From the NCBI RefSeq assembly GCF_002095465.1, contig NZ_MLFP01000005.1:186001-250000 (forward strand): a stretch of 64,000 nucleotides of DNA, given 5' to 3'. A program made the position numbers and the translations under genes. The notes under the pieces are model-generated. The model was given only the letters and a program-made list of their open reading frames with translations. It did not search any database and was not told the origin of the DNA. The stretch is from Pantoea rodasii (GTDB taxonomy: Bacteria; Pseudomonadota; Gammaproteobacteria; Enterobacterales; Enterobacteriaceae). Below, piece by piece: positions 6,466-14,941 of the stretch. Positions within the stretch are counted from its first letter, which is position 1. The number at the start of each line of letters is the position of its first letter.

Positions 6466-7766
6466 GCAATTTAAATCAGGTCTATAAAAACAAAGACGAC
6501 AGCAACACCGATATCACCGTTCGTAAAACCCATCTGTTGGGCGTTGATGAGCTGTACATCGAGCCGGGTTATAACGTCCGCGACATTGATCAGACCCACG
6601 TCGAAGAATTCCGCGATGCGTACATTGCAGGTGAGCATGTCCCGCCACTGACCGTTCAGGTCACAGAGCAGGGTATTAAGATTATCGACGGTCATCACCG
6701 CTGGCATGGCGCGAAGATGGCACAGGAAGCAGGTTACGATATCCGCCTGGAGTGCAAAGACTTCGTTGGCAGCGAAGCCGATCGCATTGCCTTCATGGTG
6801 ACAAGCAGTCAGGGCCGTGCACTTGAGCCACTGGAACGCGCAGCAGCATATCAGCGCCTGATAAACCAAGGCTGGGAGCCTGCTGAAATTGCCAAGAAGG
6901 TTAAGCGCTCTCCCGCCGATGTGGATCATCATCTCCAGTTGCTGACTGCCGGTGATGGATTAATCGCGATGGTTAAGGCTGGTGAAGTGGCGGCATCAAC
7001 CGCAGTAGCCATGGTGCGTGAGCATGGCGCGAAAGCTGAGACCGTTGCTAAAACCCAGCTGCAGAAGGCTAAAGCGAGCGGCAAAAAGAAACTGACCCTG
7101 AATGATGCAATGCCTCAGTTCAGCGCTGCCAAGATGCGTGAGTTACTGGAGTTGGTGGCGAAACATTGTGAAGTGGATTTTGCAGAAGAGACCTTCGCAA
7201 TCACACTGGTTTTCTCCAGCGACTTCGAAGCGCTGAAAGCGATGCAGATTATCAGAGAAGCCCGTGAGCACTTCGCATCAGAAGTTAAATCTGACGATAT
7301 CGGCATTCATGAAACCACGTTACCGCTGAGCCGTGAAGACATTCAGCAGCAAAGCGGGATTGAGGTGCTGGCCTGTGTAGTTGCCGCGTTCGGCGATAAG
7401 CCGACCTACACGCACACTGAATCGAAATACGCTCACACATGGGCAGCAGACAGCATTGCCAATCCTGAGTTTCTGGTTATCCCTGCTGAGACAGTCGATA
7501 AAGCCATTTCATTCATCAGCAAACATGCTGCGCATGAAGATATTGCTGAATGGGTTTCGGCGAAGTATCAGGACGATCCACAGCTTGATGACGTCATTGA
7601 GCGTTTCGCTGACGTGCTATCAGAAACCGACATGTCGCTCGATGTGGTTTTGGCATTACTCGACAACATCGATCATGAATGTGGTTACAACATCCGAGCG
7701 CTGCGCCAAGAAGTCAGCAACCGCCTTTCCCGCGTTGTAGTTCCTGACAGCGAGGGGAATGAATGA
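6462..7766 (+). CDS. ParB-like nuclease-domain protein
   Basis: 434 residues from ATG 6462, which overlaps the previous stop; a longer form from 6372 would run through the small membrane gene. Residues 30-125 are a ParB/sulfiredoxin-like domain with the signature KIIDGHHRW (about 73-81) and a helical DNA-binding part (ALEPLERAAAYQRLINQGWE, then AEIAKKVKRSPADVDHHLQL). Residues 230-434 are unassigned. Such proteins stand in the replication block of many phages lacking a lambda P homologue. Partitioning is unlikely; DNA binding or CTP-dependent loading near the origin is possible. Confidence 0.75.
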   Translation: MSNLNQVYKNKDDSNTDITVRKTHLLGVDELYIEPGYNVRDIDQTHVEEFRDAYIAGEHVPPLTVQVTEQGIKIIDGHHRWHGAKMAQEAGYDIRLECKDFVGSEADRIAFMVTSSQGRALEPLERAAAYQRLINQGWEPAEIAKKVKRSPADVDHHLQLLTAGDGLIAMVKAGEVAASTAVAMVREHGAKAETVAKTQLQKAKASGKKKLTLNDAMPQFSAAKMRELLELVAKHCEVDFAEETFAITLVFSSDFEALKAMQIIREAREHFASEVKSDDIGIHETTLPLSREDIQQQSGIEVLACVVAAFGDKPTYTHTESKYAHTWAADSIANPEFLVIPAETVDKAISFISKHAAHEDIAEWVSAKYQDDPQLDDVIERFADVLSETDMSLDVVLALLDNIDHECGYNIRALRQEVSNRLSRVVVPDSEGNE

Positions 7767-8128
7767 AATTAACTTTGCCATTCCCTCCATCCGTAAACAC
7801 CTACTGGAGAAATACCGGGAAGGGAGTATTAATCAGCGCCTCCGGGCGCTCTTTCCGATCCAACGCTATTGCGGCTGTGTATATGCAGTTAGGCCGCAAG
7901 CCAAAACCGATTGAGGTGGATGTAGAGGTGACTGTGATCATCTCGCCACCTGATCGCCGGCAGCGTGACCTGGACAATTACCTGAAAGCGCTGTTCGACA
8001 GCATGACTCATGCCGGAATCTGGAGGGATGACAGCCAGGTGAAAAGAATGGCGGTGGAGTGGGGGCCAGTAACCAAAGGCGGATTTGCTGAGATAAGCAT
8101 TGGCGTTTATCAGGCGGTGGCTGCATGA
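7763..8128 (+). CDS. rusA: RusA-type Holliday junction resolvase
   Basis: 121 residues, normal length for RusA. PFPPSVNTYWRNTGKGVLIS opens the protein. The acidic metal-binding residues are in RDLDNYLKALFDSM (Asp69, Asp71) and WRDDSQV (Asp90), one position off E. coli RusA numbering. It resolves recombination junctions as a dimer and replaces NinG/Rap-type functions in phages. Overlaps the ParB-like and DUF968 genes by 4 bases each. Confidence 0.92.
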   Translation: MKLTLPFPPSVNTYWRNTGKGVLISASGRSFRSNAIAAVYMQLGRKPKPIEVDVEVTVIISPPDRRQRDLDNYLKALFDSMTHAGIWRDDSQVKRMAVEWGPVTKGGFAEISIGVYQAVAA

Positions 8129-9128
8129 GGGCGATTCTCACACCTGATGTTGCCAACAAAACCGGTATTGTCTTGTTCAAGCCGGGGAGCGAACTGATAC
8201 CGATGTTCCGTGAGCGCGTGCTCGTCTGCACACTTCCCCGTGACATGTCACACCTACCAGCGGGGCTGGTAAATTCGAGCAGCCAGCCACTACTGGACGA
8301 TGCCAGCCTGAAAGCCTTCTTCGCCGACGGCAGGGTGATCAAAGCCGCTGGTGGATGGGAAATTCATGATGCCTGGGTGCAAAAATCAGAGCCTGCCAGT
8401 ACCGGGAAAAAGATTCTTTTCACCATCACGATTACACTACCCTGCGGACCGATTCAGGCTCACTTTGCCTATGTTATTCCTGCGACAATTCCTGTCGTTT
8501 GAACGGCGTACCTGGTATCCTGGAAAATGTCGCAGCGGTCAATTTGGCGCAGTGGATTATCGACTCTGCTTGCATCCAGATGGGATTAGGAACGGACCAT
8601 CAGATGACGTTGCCGGAACTGTGCTGGTGGGCCAGTCTGAATGACGTTATCGACCTGATACCGGAATCACATGCCCGCCGCGTTCTGCGTATGCCAAAGC
8701 CTGTGGCTGTCACAGGTCCAATGCCTGAAGCGTGGATAGACCCGGCACCATCGGCGAAGCAAATGATTCAGGAAGCGGCAGAAGTGGTTAAGCAGGTGCT
8801 GACCATCAGCATTGATACTGAATCACCACAGTCATACATGGCACGACCAAAGCGTATTCGCTGGATCAACGAGAAATACACACGATGGGTCAAAGCACAG
8901 CCATGTGCATGCTGCGGAAAGCCAGCAGACGACCCGCATCACATCATCGGACATGGTCAGGGGGGAATGGGAACGAAGGCGCATGATTTATTTGTGATAC
9001 CGCTTTGCAGGGCGCATCACGATGAACTGCACCGGGACATGAGGGCATTTGATGAAAAATACGGCAGTCAGGTGGAGCTGCTGGTCAGGTTCCTCGATCA
9101 CTCGATTGCTGTCGGCGTGGTCGGGTAA
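8125..9128 (+). CDS. DUF968 / HNH-like phage recombination-region protein (frameshifted)
   Basis: Two overlapping frames make one gene. The first (8125-8502) gives the DUF968 N-terminus (MRAILTPDVANKTGIVLFKP). The second gives the C-terminal zinc/HNH-like part (KAQPCACCGKPADDPHHIIG, then LFVIPLCRAHHDELHRD). In the second frame the reading continues upstream of its own first start as HHHDYTTLRTDSGSLCLCYS, a conserved part of the family. The break therefore lies near the five-A run at 8407-8411. One added A gives 334 residues, the normal length. A -1 ribosomal shift at G-AAA-AAG would give the same product. DUF968 proteins are thought to be Rap-like nucleases. Confidence 0.75.
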
Positions 9129-9151
9129 AGTTAAAGCGTGGAGGGAGTTAT

Positions 9152-9504
9152 ATGCGTGACATGTCACTAATACTTAATTGTTGGGGCGCGTGGGCCGCTG
9201 CGGATAGCAGTGGAGTTGATTGGCAACACATAGCTGCAGGATTTAAGGGGTTAATACCTTATGGTATAAGCGGAAGACAACAATGCTGTGACGATGAGGG
9301 TATTCTAATCGACAGTTGTTTGGGCAAATTGAAGCAGCTGAGGCCAGAAGAATATGAAATTATTATAGCCCATTTTGTGCTAGGCTTATCTTTAAGAACA
9401 ATCGCAAAAAAAGAAAGTGCTCGGATGGTACAGTAAGGAAAGACCTACAGACTGCGTTAGGTTTTGTAGAAGGAATGTTATGCATATTAGATTATAAATT
9501 CTAA
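9152..9504 (+). CDS. Q-type antitermination protein (frameshifted)
   Basis: ATG 9152 follows a strong GGAGGGAG. The frame encodes the Phage_antitermQ signature (GAWAAADSSGVDWQHIAAGF, then GLIPYGISGRQQCCDDEG) and stops early at 9436. Adding one A to the seven-A run at 9406-9412 continues it as KKRKCSDGTVRKDLQTALGF to a stop at 9502-9504, 117 residues, the family's usual end. It should load on RNA polymerase at the late promoter and allow readthrough into lysis and head genes. Its last bases overlap the convergent membrane gene by 4. Confidence 0.8.
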
Positions 9505-10712
9505 AGATATCTTTGCATCAATCCTAAGGTGCCTATGATTGTGGGCACCCAAGATATAATTAATGAAAACTCCAAAACTCTGTGGCAAAAAACCTCATTA
9601 TCACGAAGGTGCGTTTTTGCACTTGATAAGCGAGATTTTATTTCTGACTGCTCGCTAAGTAGCCTTTTTTCAATGCCATCGAATAGCGTGTTTTTTGCAT
9701 GTACTATTCTCTGTAATTGCTTCATTTGAGATGAGCACATTAAAGAGGTAATTAGCGAAGTTAAGAATAACCCTATAAGAGCGATTATCGCTTCTGACTT
9801 TGATGTAAGTTGAAAGGTGGCAATTGATGCCGCTATAGATACAGGTATAGCTAATGCTTTCGTAGTTAGTTCTGACACGACTTTAGAAATTTTTTCAGCA
9901 TATTCTAACTCGGCTTCAGATACCTCTTTCCTGGACTTATGAAAGGAGAATGCAGACATGTATATGGCTAAGTTATTCACATAAAGATTATTAAGCTCCT
10001 CCCATCCTTTAAGTATCTGAAAGAAGTTTCGTGAAGATGAGTTAACGTATTCAATGAAAGTATTTCTGAAAGTATTAAGTTTCTCAATATAGTGTATGTC
10101 TTTTTCTGCTCCAGGCTGTGCCAAAGCATCGATTATACTAGTATCTAAATTATCAATGCCCAAAATGCTTTCATCTAGATTTATCTCAACTACAGCTGTT
10201 GAAGATTTGGATTCTGAGTTTAATATAAATACAAGTTTATAAAAGGATTCATTTCCCTCTAGCTTTATATCATTAAAATGAGCTAATTTAGCCAGATTTT
10301 TAATCAGCTTACATATTGCTTCAATCTTTATTATAAAATCGGGTTTAAAATCATCCTTTGGGCAGTAGTTGTCTTCAGTAATATAGTAATTATTAGGAAC
10401 TTCGCCTCTCTTTAAGGTGTTGGTAATTAAGAAATCAATTCTTCTTGGATAAAATTTCTCAGCGCTACCTTGATTTACCGAGAAAGTATATACTACTTTT
10501 TTACCATTCTTGGGTAGTTTGTTAGCTTCATCTATATCAACACCGTCAACTTCTACATCTTTAAACCTCCCCAAGCCAGTGTTTTCTTGAAATAAAGATA
10601 CTATAAGTTCACGGTTCTCTATAAAATTTAATGATGCAGAAAAAAAAGCCCCCCTGAATTCAGGACATCCGGATGTTCTATAAAGTTTTATCACATCATT
10701 TAAGTCTGCCAT
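9501..10712 (-). CDS. Uncharacterised protein with three C-terminal membrane segments
   Basis: 403 residues, AT-rich and unlike the flanking genes in base use. Residues 1-280 are soluble, with mixed alpha/beta character and a polar surface. Then come membrane segments at about 286-302, 308-325 and 380-398, the last two separated by a charged helix (330-375). I recognise no domain. It is the second gene of a two-gene operon, 39 bases after a NdpA/YejK-like gene, with AAAGG before its ATG. It lies between Q and the late promoter, a classic cargo slot, on the strand opposite to late transcription. A membrane-acting effector controlled by its partner is a reasonable hypothesis, not shown. Confidence 0.75.
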   Translation of the reverse strand: MADLNDVIKLYRTSGCPEFRGAFFSASLNFIENRELIVSLFQENTGLGRFKDVEVDGVDIDEANKLPKNGKKVVYTFSVNQGSAEKFYPRRIDFLITNTLKRGEVPNNYYITEDNYCPKDDFKPDFIIKIEAICKLIKNLAKLAHFNDIKLEGNESFYKLVFILNSESKSSTAVVEINLDESILGIDNLDTSIIDALAQPGAEKDIHYIEKLNTFRNTFIEYVNSSSRNFFQILKGWEELNNLYVNNLAIYMSAFSFHKSRKEVSEAELEYAEKISKVVSELTTKALAIPVSIAASIATFQLTSKSEAIIALIGLFLTSLITSLMCSSQMKQLQRIVHAKNTLFDGIEKRLLSEQSEIKSRLSSAKTHLRDNEVFCHRVLEFSLIISWVPTIIGTLGLMQRYL

Positions 10713-10751
10713 TGTTAACCTTTTCTACTAACAGTAGTCATTCCCATCTCG

Positions 10752-11867
10752 TTAATTGCTTTTTTGATTTTTGTTTTTAGCTTCGAGCGGCAAATGGTTA
10801 AATGTTAGGTTGCCTTTTTCGTCATCATAAAATATTTTAGCATCGCTTGTGGTGCCGAGCAAATCCTTATCAAAATTAAAGCTATATTGGGAGTCAGGAT
10901 CTTTAAAAATGACGTTTCTTATCTTATCCAACGAGGTCTTGTTAATTACAAACTCAGTGGGGATTTGGTTATCTTCGTTGTTTAGGTGTTTCATCAGGCC
11001 ACGGACTAATTGATCCCTTTTCTCTTCATCAAGAAAGCTTAATTTACTTATTGCTAAAGCCTCCACGTCAGATAGTCGAGCAGAATTACTGGCTTTAAAT
11101 TGGGTTTCCATGTAAGAAATTAAAGAATTTCTAAAATTATCTGCATGCGCCATTAACTCCTGATGTTTTTTGAAATAGCGCTTGGCTTCATTGGGTAACT
11201 TCCTAGTTGCACCAGCCGAAGCTGTGCCCTTATCGCAACCTAAAGCCGCTATGAAATAAGCAGCTGCTGACTGACCCGTCACCTTGTTTATAAAGCTTAA
11301 ATAGCTCAATTCAGTTTTTTGTTCTTCATCTGCTTTTTGATATTCGTCATATAAACGAAAATTTATCTTAGCAGCTTGATTGATATTACTAAGCTCAAGA
11401 TGGATCATTTCTTCTGGTTCTAAATTGTCGCTGATTGTCACACCGTTGGTTTTCTTAATCATTGTCACTATAAGATATCGCATTCCTGATAAGACGTAAT
11501 CCGAGAATACAACATACCCTCCAGATGACCAAGGTTGAGATTTTGCAGCTTCAAACATTTGCTTCATTATTTGCTGGCTAAGTTCAATAAATTTATCTGA
11601 ATCATAACCCGCTAACTGATGATATTGATTAAATAGCTCAGGTATTGGACCTTTGTGTTCACCTTTCTGAATGAAAATTCCATAATGCGCGGAATTACCC
11701 TTAGTGCCGTAAAGCTCAACAACTCCATCAACAAGCTGTTGTACGACCTTATTGCTCTTATCAAGTTCAGTATCACGCAGGTTATACGGTTTTGAATGAT
11801 CAAAATCCTTTTGAGCCTCTTTGATAAGCTCGTGGACAATAACGTGCTTGATGTTGATTTTACTCAT
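10752..11867 (-). CDS. NdpA/YejK-family (nucleoid-associated) protein, divergent
   Basis: 371 residues with GGAAGG before ATG 11867. The family signature is visible along its length: KINIKHVIVHELIKEA at the start, SGGYVVFSDYVLSGMRYLIV (about 119-138), then a L-E-L-S-N-I-N-Q-A-A-KINFRLY strand and a SFNFDKDLLG motif near the C-terminus, as in E. coli YejK. YejK is a 335-residue nucleoid-associated protein of unknown biochemistry; this one is longer and clearly divergent. First gene of an AT-rich two-gene cargo operon whose second product has membrane segments. The host paralogue would be elsewhere. A sensor role, detecting phage DNA or nucleoid disruption, is inference. Confidence 0.75.
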   Translation of the reverse strand: MSKINIKHVIVHELIKEAQKDFDHSKPYNLRDTELDKSNKVVQQLVDGVVELYGTKGNSAHYGIFIQKGEHKGPIPELFNQYHQLAGYDSDKFIELSQQIMKQMFEAAKSQPWSSGGYVVFSDYVLSGMRYLIVTMIKKTNGVTISDNLEPEEMIHLELSNINQAAKINFRLYDEYQKADEEQKTELSYLSFINKVTGQSAAAYFIAALGCDKGTASAGATRKLPNEAKRYFKKHQELMAHADNFRNSLISYMETQFKASNSARLSDVEALAISKLSFLDEEKRDQLVRGLMKHLNNEDNQIPTEFVINKTSLDKIRNVIFKDPDSQYSFNFDKDLLGTTSDAKIFYDDEKGNLTFNHLPLEAKNKNQKSN

Positions 11868-11909
11868 TTTTAACCTTCCATGTTTTGTTGCGGAAAATTC
11901 TTATAGAAA

Positions 11910-11937
11910 TAGTATAAAAATACTAACGCGTACGCAA
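11910..11937 (-). promoter_or_regulatory. Promoter and palindrome of the NdpA-like operon
   Basis: On the minus strand a -10 TATACT (11911-11916) and a weak -35 TTGCGT (11932-11937, 15-base spacer) precede the NdpA-like gene by about 45 bases. The -10 lies inside a perfect palindrome TAGTATAAAAATACTA (11910-11925), a likely operator for autoregulation or for an unknown repressor. Confidence 0.45.
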
Positions 11938-12020
11938 AAAGTATTGTAATGTGCTAAGAGTTGTTACTACGCAGTACTACTTATCATCATGATTTAGTTG
12001 CGAAAAATTTAGTTAATTCT

Positions 12021-12057
12021 AACGCCCTTAGCCTTGCTGGCTTATGGGCGTTTTTAT
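12021..12057 (+). terminator. Terminator at the start of the late operon (tR'-like)
   Basis: AACGCCC (12021-12027) pairs with GGGCGTT (12046-12052), followed by a T-rich run. It lies between a probable late promoter (around 11995-12020) and the lysis genes, where lambda has tR'. Q would be needed to read past it. There is no plus-strand gene just upstream that it could serve. Confidence 0.6.
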
Positions 12058-12109
12058 TTACATCAAATCTCACTAACGTGCATTCTTGCGTTTGCGTTAA
12101 ATCAAGCTT

Positions 12110-12161
12110 AACCCTGTGCTCGACGGGGCAAGTAACTATCGCGTAATGCGTCAGGGTTTTA
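12110..12161 (+). terminator. Second late-leader hairpin, possible terminator
   Basis: AACCCTG (12110-12116) pairs with CAGGGTT (12152-12158), with TTTTATTT after it. The 35-base loop makes it weak. The rest of 12058-12301 holds no gene I can support; it is the untranslated late leader. Confidence 0.35.
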
Positions 12162-12301
12162 TTTACAGAGGGTCGCCATAGAGCGGCCTTCTTTCGTTTT
12201 TGCGCCCGCCAATCACATCGACTCTCACCCTTTCACGCTGTGGCGGCGCGCAATTTTAATTGTGACTACAGACAGCACCGACCGTAATCACGGAGGTGAA
12301 G

Positions 12302-12553
12302 ATGAGTATCAACCATATGAGCAAACTAGCATCAGGAGCGGCATACGGCGCGGCTGGTTCAGCTGTGGCAAATGGCGTTTTATCGCGACTGAGCCCGGAT
12401 GAATGGAGTGCGGTCGGCGTTATAGCAGGTATCGTCCTGGCGCTGATGACGTTTGCGATCAATGCCTATTTTAAGCGCAAGGTTTCACTGGCTCAGATAA
12501 GAGCACTTGAGCAGCGTGGATACATCCCATCCGATAAGCTTGGCGAGGAATAA
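12302..12553 (+). CDS. Phage holin, class II
   Basis: 83 residues. The ATG at 12302 is preferred over GTG 12296 because GGAGG lies 5 bases before it. Two membrane segments (about 9-27 and 39-58) separated by SRLSPDEWSAV, with a basic tail, match the S21/HP1-type holins. It forms lesions that depolarise the membrane and so release the SAR endolysin encoded next. Confidence 0.85.
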   Translation: MSINHMSKLASGAAYGAAGSAVANGVLSRLSPDEWSAVGVIAGIVLALMTFAINAYFKRKVSLAQIRALEQRGYIPSDKLGEE

Positions 12554-12555
12554 AT

Positions 12556-13059
12556 ATGGCTATGTCTGCCAGCTTACGTAACAAGCTAATTGCCGCGGCA
12601 GGCGGTGGGTCAATGCTCATCGCTTCATTGTTCATCGGTGGTAAAGACGGCGTCGAAGGCCGCGTGTATGAGCCTTACAAAGATGTTGCTGGCGTCTGGA
12701 CTGTTTGTGACGGCCATACTGGCAACGACATTGTGAAAGGCCGCAAGTACACCGACCGCGAATGCGAACGCCTGATGTGCAATGATCTACAGCCCGTTAA
12801 GAAAGCAGTAGATGGACTGGTCAAGGTTCCGTTGGGTGAGTATCAGCGCGCCGCGCTTTACAGCTTCACCTATAACGTTGGCACATCGGCTTTCTCGAAA
12901 TCAACGCTTCTCAAAAAGCTTAATGCTGGCGATGTTACCGGAGCGTGTGAAGAGATGCGCCGCTGGGTCTATGCAGGCGGTATGAAGTGGCGAGGACTCC
13001 AGAACCGCCGCGATATGGAGCGTTCACTATGTCTTGCGGAAGGTGCAGATGACCTCTAA
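12556..13059 (+). CDS. SAR endolysin, GH24 lysozyme (R21 type)
   Basis: 167 residues. An uncleaved signal-anchor (about 9-29, Gly/Ala-rich LIAAAGGGSMLIASLFIGG) precedes the lysozyme domain. The catalytic triad is Glu34, Asp43 and Thr49 (E-8-D-5-T spacing). The protein is exported by Sec, held inactive in the membrane and freed when the holin collapses the potential. GAGGAAT precedes the start, 3 bases after the holin stop. Confidence 0.95.
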   Translation: MAMSASLRNKLIAAAGGGSMLIASLFIGGKDGVEGRVYEPYKDVAGVWTVCDGHTGNDIVKGRKYTDRECERLMCNDLQPVKKAVDGLVKVPLGEYQRAALYSFTYNVGTSAFSKSTLLKKLNAGDVTGACEEMRRWVYAGGMKWRGLQNRRDMERSLCLAEGADDL

Positions 13060-13519
13060 GGCAAAGGCTCTTATCGTTTTCGTCGTTGTATGTCTGATCG
13101 CTATCGTATCTGCATCCTCATTAGCTCTTTATTACCGTGGCAATGCCATCGAATACAAAGCGCAGAGAGATACGGCCACAGACAAGCTAAAGCTGGCAAA
13201 CGACACGATCACGGATATGACCACGCGTCAGCGGGAAATTGCCGCTCTCGATGCGAAATACACGAAGGAATTAGCAGATGCTAAAGCCCGTCTCGAAGCT
13301 CTTCAGCAGTGTGTTAATTCTGGCAAGTGTGGGCTGCGCCTCAACGCAAAATGCCCAGCGGGTAACACCACCGGCACCGCCAGCGTGGATTATGCAGCCA
13401 GCCCCCGACTTACTGACTCCGCTCAACGGGATTATTTCACCCTCAGAGAGCGAATCGAAATCGCCGGAAAGCAAATAGCCGGATTACAGCAGTTCATAAG
13501 TGAACAATGTTTGAGGTAA
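13049..13519 (+). CDS. Rz: Rz-like spanin, inner-membrane subunit
   Basis: 156 residues from ATG 13049 (GGAAGG upstream), overlapping the endolysin by 11 bases. An N-terminal membrane anchor (about 6-27) is followed by a long coiled coil (QREIAALDAKYTKELADAKA) that spans the periplasm. It pairs with the lipoprotein encoded inside it to fuse inner and outer membranes in the last step of lysis. Confidence 0.9.
   Translation: MTSKAKALIVFVVVCLIAIVSASSLALYYRGNAIEYKAQRDTATDKLKLANDTITDMTTRQREIAALDAKYTKELADAKARLEALQQCVNSGKCGLRLNAKCPAGNTTGTASVDYAASPRLTDSAQRDYFTLRERIEIAGKQIAGLQQFISEQCLR
13278..13478 (+). CDS. Rz1: Rz1-like spanin, outer-membrane lipoprotein (nested)
   Basis: 66 residues encoded wholly inside Rz in another frame, as in lambda. 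A signal peptide ends in the lipobox SVGCAS, and the mature part is Pro-rich (VTPPAPPAWIMQPAPD). Outer-membrane partner of Rz. The overlapped arrangement plus lipobox makes this secure although it overlaps another gene completely. Confidence 0.9.
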   Translation: MLKPVSKLFSSVLILASVGCASTQNAQRVTPPAPPAWIMQPAPDLLTPLNGIISPSESESKSPESK

Positions 13520-13547
13520 AATCTCTTTTTTACTAAAAGGGATGACA

Positions 13548-14087
13548 ATGGACACAGACTTTATAGCCCTTGAAACGATGCTTGCGGCTCAAGAAACGGC
13601 AAAATGGACTTTATGGATGATGTACGCAACTTGGGTAGCGGGTACGGCAACTTTTCTTGCGGTTGTAACGACTCTCTACTTAGCAAACAGAAAGCCCAAA
13701 CCATCAATATCATCCCACTGTTCCACCGTAATTATCTCTCCCGCGCCTGGCATAAGCCTTATTGGATTGAGTGTTGAAATTGCTAATATCGGCATCTATC
13801 CAGTTATGGTGAGCTCAATAACGTGGGAGTGCGGAGGGAATAAAAAGTTTGTAATGAGTATGAATGGCGTTGGGTCAGCATCACTCCCCAAAAAACTTGA
13901 GCACGGCGAGTCAGCGATGTTCTTTCACCAGTTTGATGATTTTGGTGAATGGAAAGCTTTAATGTTAAAAAACATTGAAAATTCTCAAGGAAAATTGAAA
14001 AAGCTTAGATATTTAGTCAGGCTCGGAACTGGTCAATCATTAATTTTCAAACTTGATCGCCCCCTGATGAATTCTCTGAAAACGTGA
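13548..14087 (+). CDS. Phage protein with N-terminal membrane segment, 179 aa
   Basis: ATG 13548 is preferred to 13542 since AAAGGG sits 6 bases before it. A membrane segment at about residues 20-45 (WMMYATWVAGTATFLAVVTT) is followed by a soluble, beta-rich domain (about 55-175), so it is probably membrane-tethered. It lies after the spanins and before the cos region, a frequent cargo site. Lower GC than the late genes suggests recent gain. Not recognised. Confidence 0.6.
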   Translation: MDTDFIALETMLAAQETAKWTLWMMYATWVAGTATFLAVVTTLYLANRKPKPSISSHCSTVIISPAPGISLIGLSVEIANIGIYPVMVSSITWECGGNKKFVMSMNGVGSASLPKKLEHGESAMFFHQFDDFGEWKALMLKNIENSQGKLKKLRYLVRLGTGQSLIFKLDRPLMNSLKT

Positions 14088-14179
14088 TCAATAATCTTGC
14101 TCTCTGTGAGATTACTGAGCTTTTTAAATTTAAAGGAAGAAGATAAAATAATTTTCCCAGCGTTGAAAAGGATTAAAAA

Positions 14180-14389
14180 ATGTTTGTCGATAATCATTTA
14201 CCAGTAGACGAAGATAATCCCGGCATGGTTAAAGCGTGGGGCGTTGTGCGCAGTAACAAATGGCATTTGGCTGGAGTTTATGGTTCCAAAGAAGAAGCTG
14301 CAGTTAAGGCAGATGAAATGGGCGCTGATTATTTTGTGCATTACGGATCGCACAAGCTAGGCACCGATGATTTTGTTTGGGGTGGGTAA
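14180..14389 (+). CDS. Small soluble protein, 69 aa
   Basis: Starts MFVDNHLPVDEDNPGMVKAW with AAAAGGA 8 bases upstream. Acidic, Trp- and Gly-containing, no membrane segment. A Rho-independent terminator follows 17 bases after the stop, so it ends the lysis-region transcript unit. Unrecognised; may be cargo together with the preceding membrane protein. Confidence 0.55.
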   Translation: MFVDNHLPVDEDNPGMVKAWGVVRSNKWHLAGVYGSKEEAAVKADEMGADYFVHYGSHKLGTDDFVWGG

Positions 14390-14405
14390 AACACACTCAT
14401 CACCT

Positions 14406-14427
14406 AACCGCCTACGGGCGGTTTTTT
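14406..14427 (+). terminator. Rho-independent terminator
   Basis: AACCGCC-TAC-GGGCGGTT hairpin followed by a T-run. Located between the small protein and the HNH gene; late transcription would pass it only with Q. Confidence 0.85.
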
Positions 14428-14439
14428 TGGGGAGGTTAA

Positions 14440-14781
14440 GTGTCCGAGCCACGTATCTATAACAGCCGCTGGGACAAAGCCAGGCAGTCATTTCTCAGAT
14501 CTCACCCGCTATGTGTAATGTGTCACCGACAAGGGCGGGCAGTCGCCGCAGCAGTTGTCGACCACATCAAGCCTCACCGCCTTAAAGAAGCAATCAACGG
14601 TGGCAAGCAGGAAGAGATTGCCATTGCTCAGAAGCTTTTCTGGGACAAAGGCAACTGGCAGCCGCTGTGCAAACAGCATCATGATTCGACGAAACAGCGT
14701 GAAGAAAAGCGTGGTCATGTCATCGGATGCGACGAGAACGGCATGCCACTCGACCCATCATCCCACTGGAGAAAACGATAA
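14440..14781 (+). CDS. HNH endonuclease, cos-cleavage accessory
   Basis: 113 residues from GTG 14440 with GGGAGG before it. The HNH fold shows CVMCHRQGR, the VVDHIKPHR catalytic core (Asp-His) and PLCKQHHDSTKQ. In HK97-like phages an HNH protein encoded beside cos is required together with terminase for specific cos cleavage. The position directly before the cos-like region and the small terminase fits that role. Confidence 0.9.
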   Translation: MSEPRIYNSRWDKARQSFLRSHPLCVMCHRQGRAVAAAVVDHIKPHRLKEAINGGKQEEIAIAQKLFWDKGNWQPLCKQHHDSTKQREEKRGHVIGCDENGMPLDPSSHWRKR

Positions 14782-14834
14782 TCATTATCATTTGCACGAT
14801 ATCAGCACGAAAGTGGTGCAAAAATTTAGCATTA

Positions 14835-14900
14835 TGCGGGGGAGGGCGGGGCAAATCTTCAGGGTTCATCGCCTTCCTGACCGCCCGCCCCCCTTTTTAT
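14835..14900. other. Putative cos site region
   Basis: A G-rich block (GGGGGAGGGCGGGG, about 14836-14850) and a complementary C-rich block (CCGCCCGCCCCCC, about 14880-14893) lie between the HNH gene and the small terminase, where HK97-like phages have cos. No gene is encoded here. The exact nick positions cannot be read from the sequence. Confidence 0.5.
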
Positions 14901-14941
14901 GCACAACCGCGAAATGAAAAGTTTTTTTCTGGGAGGTTTTT

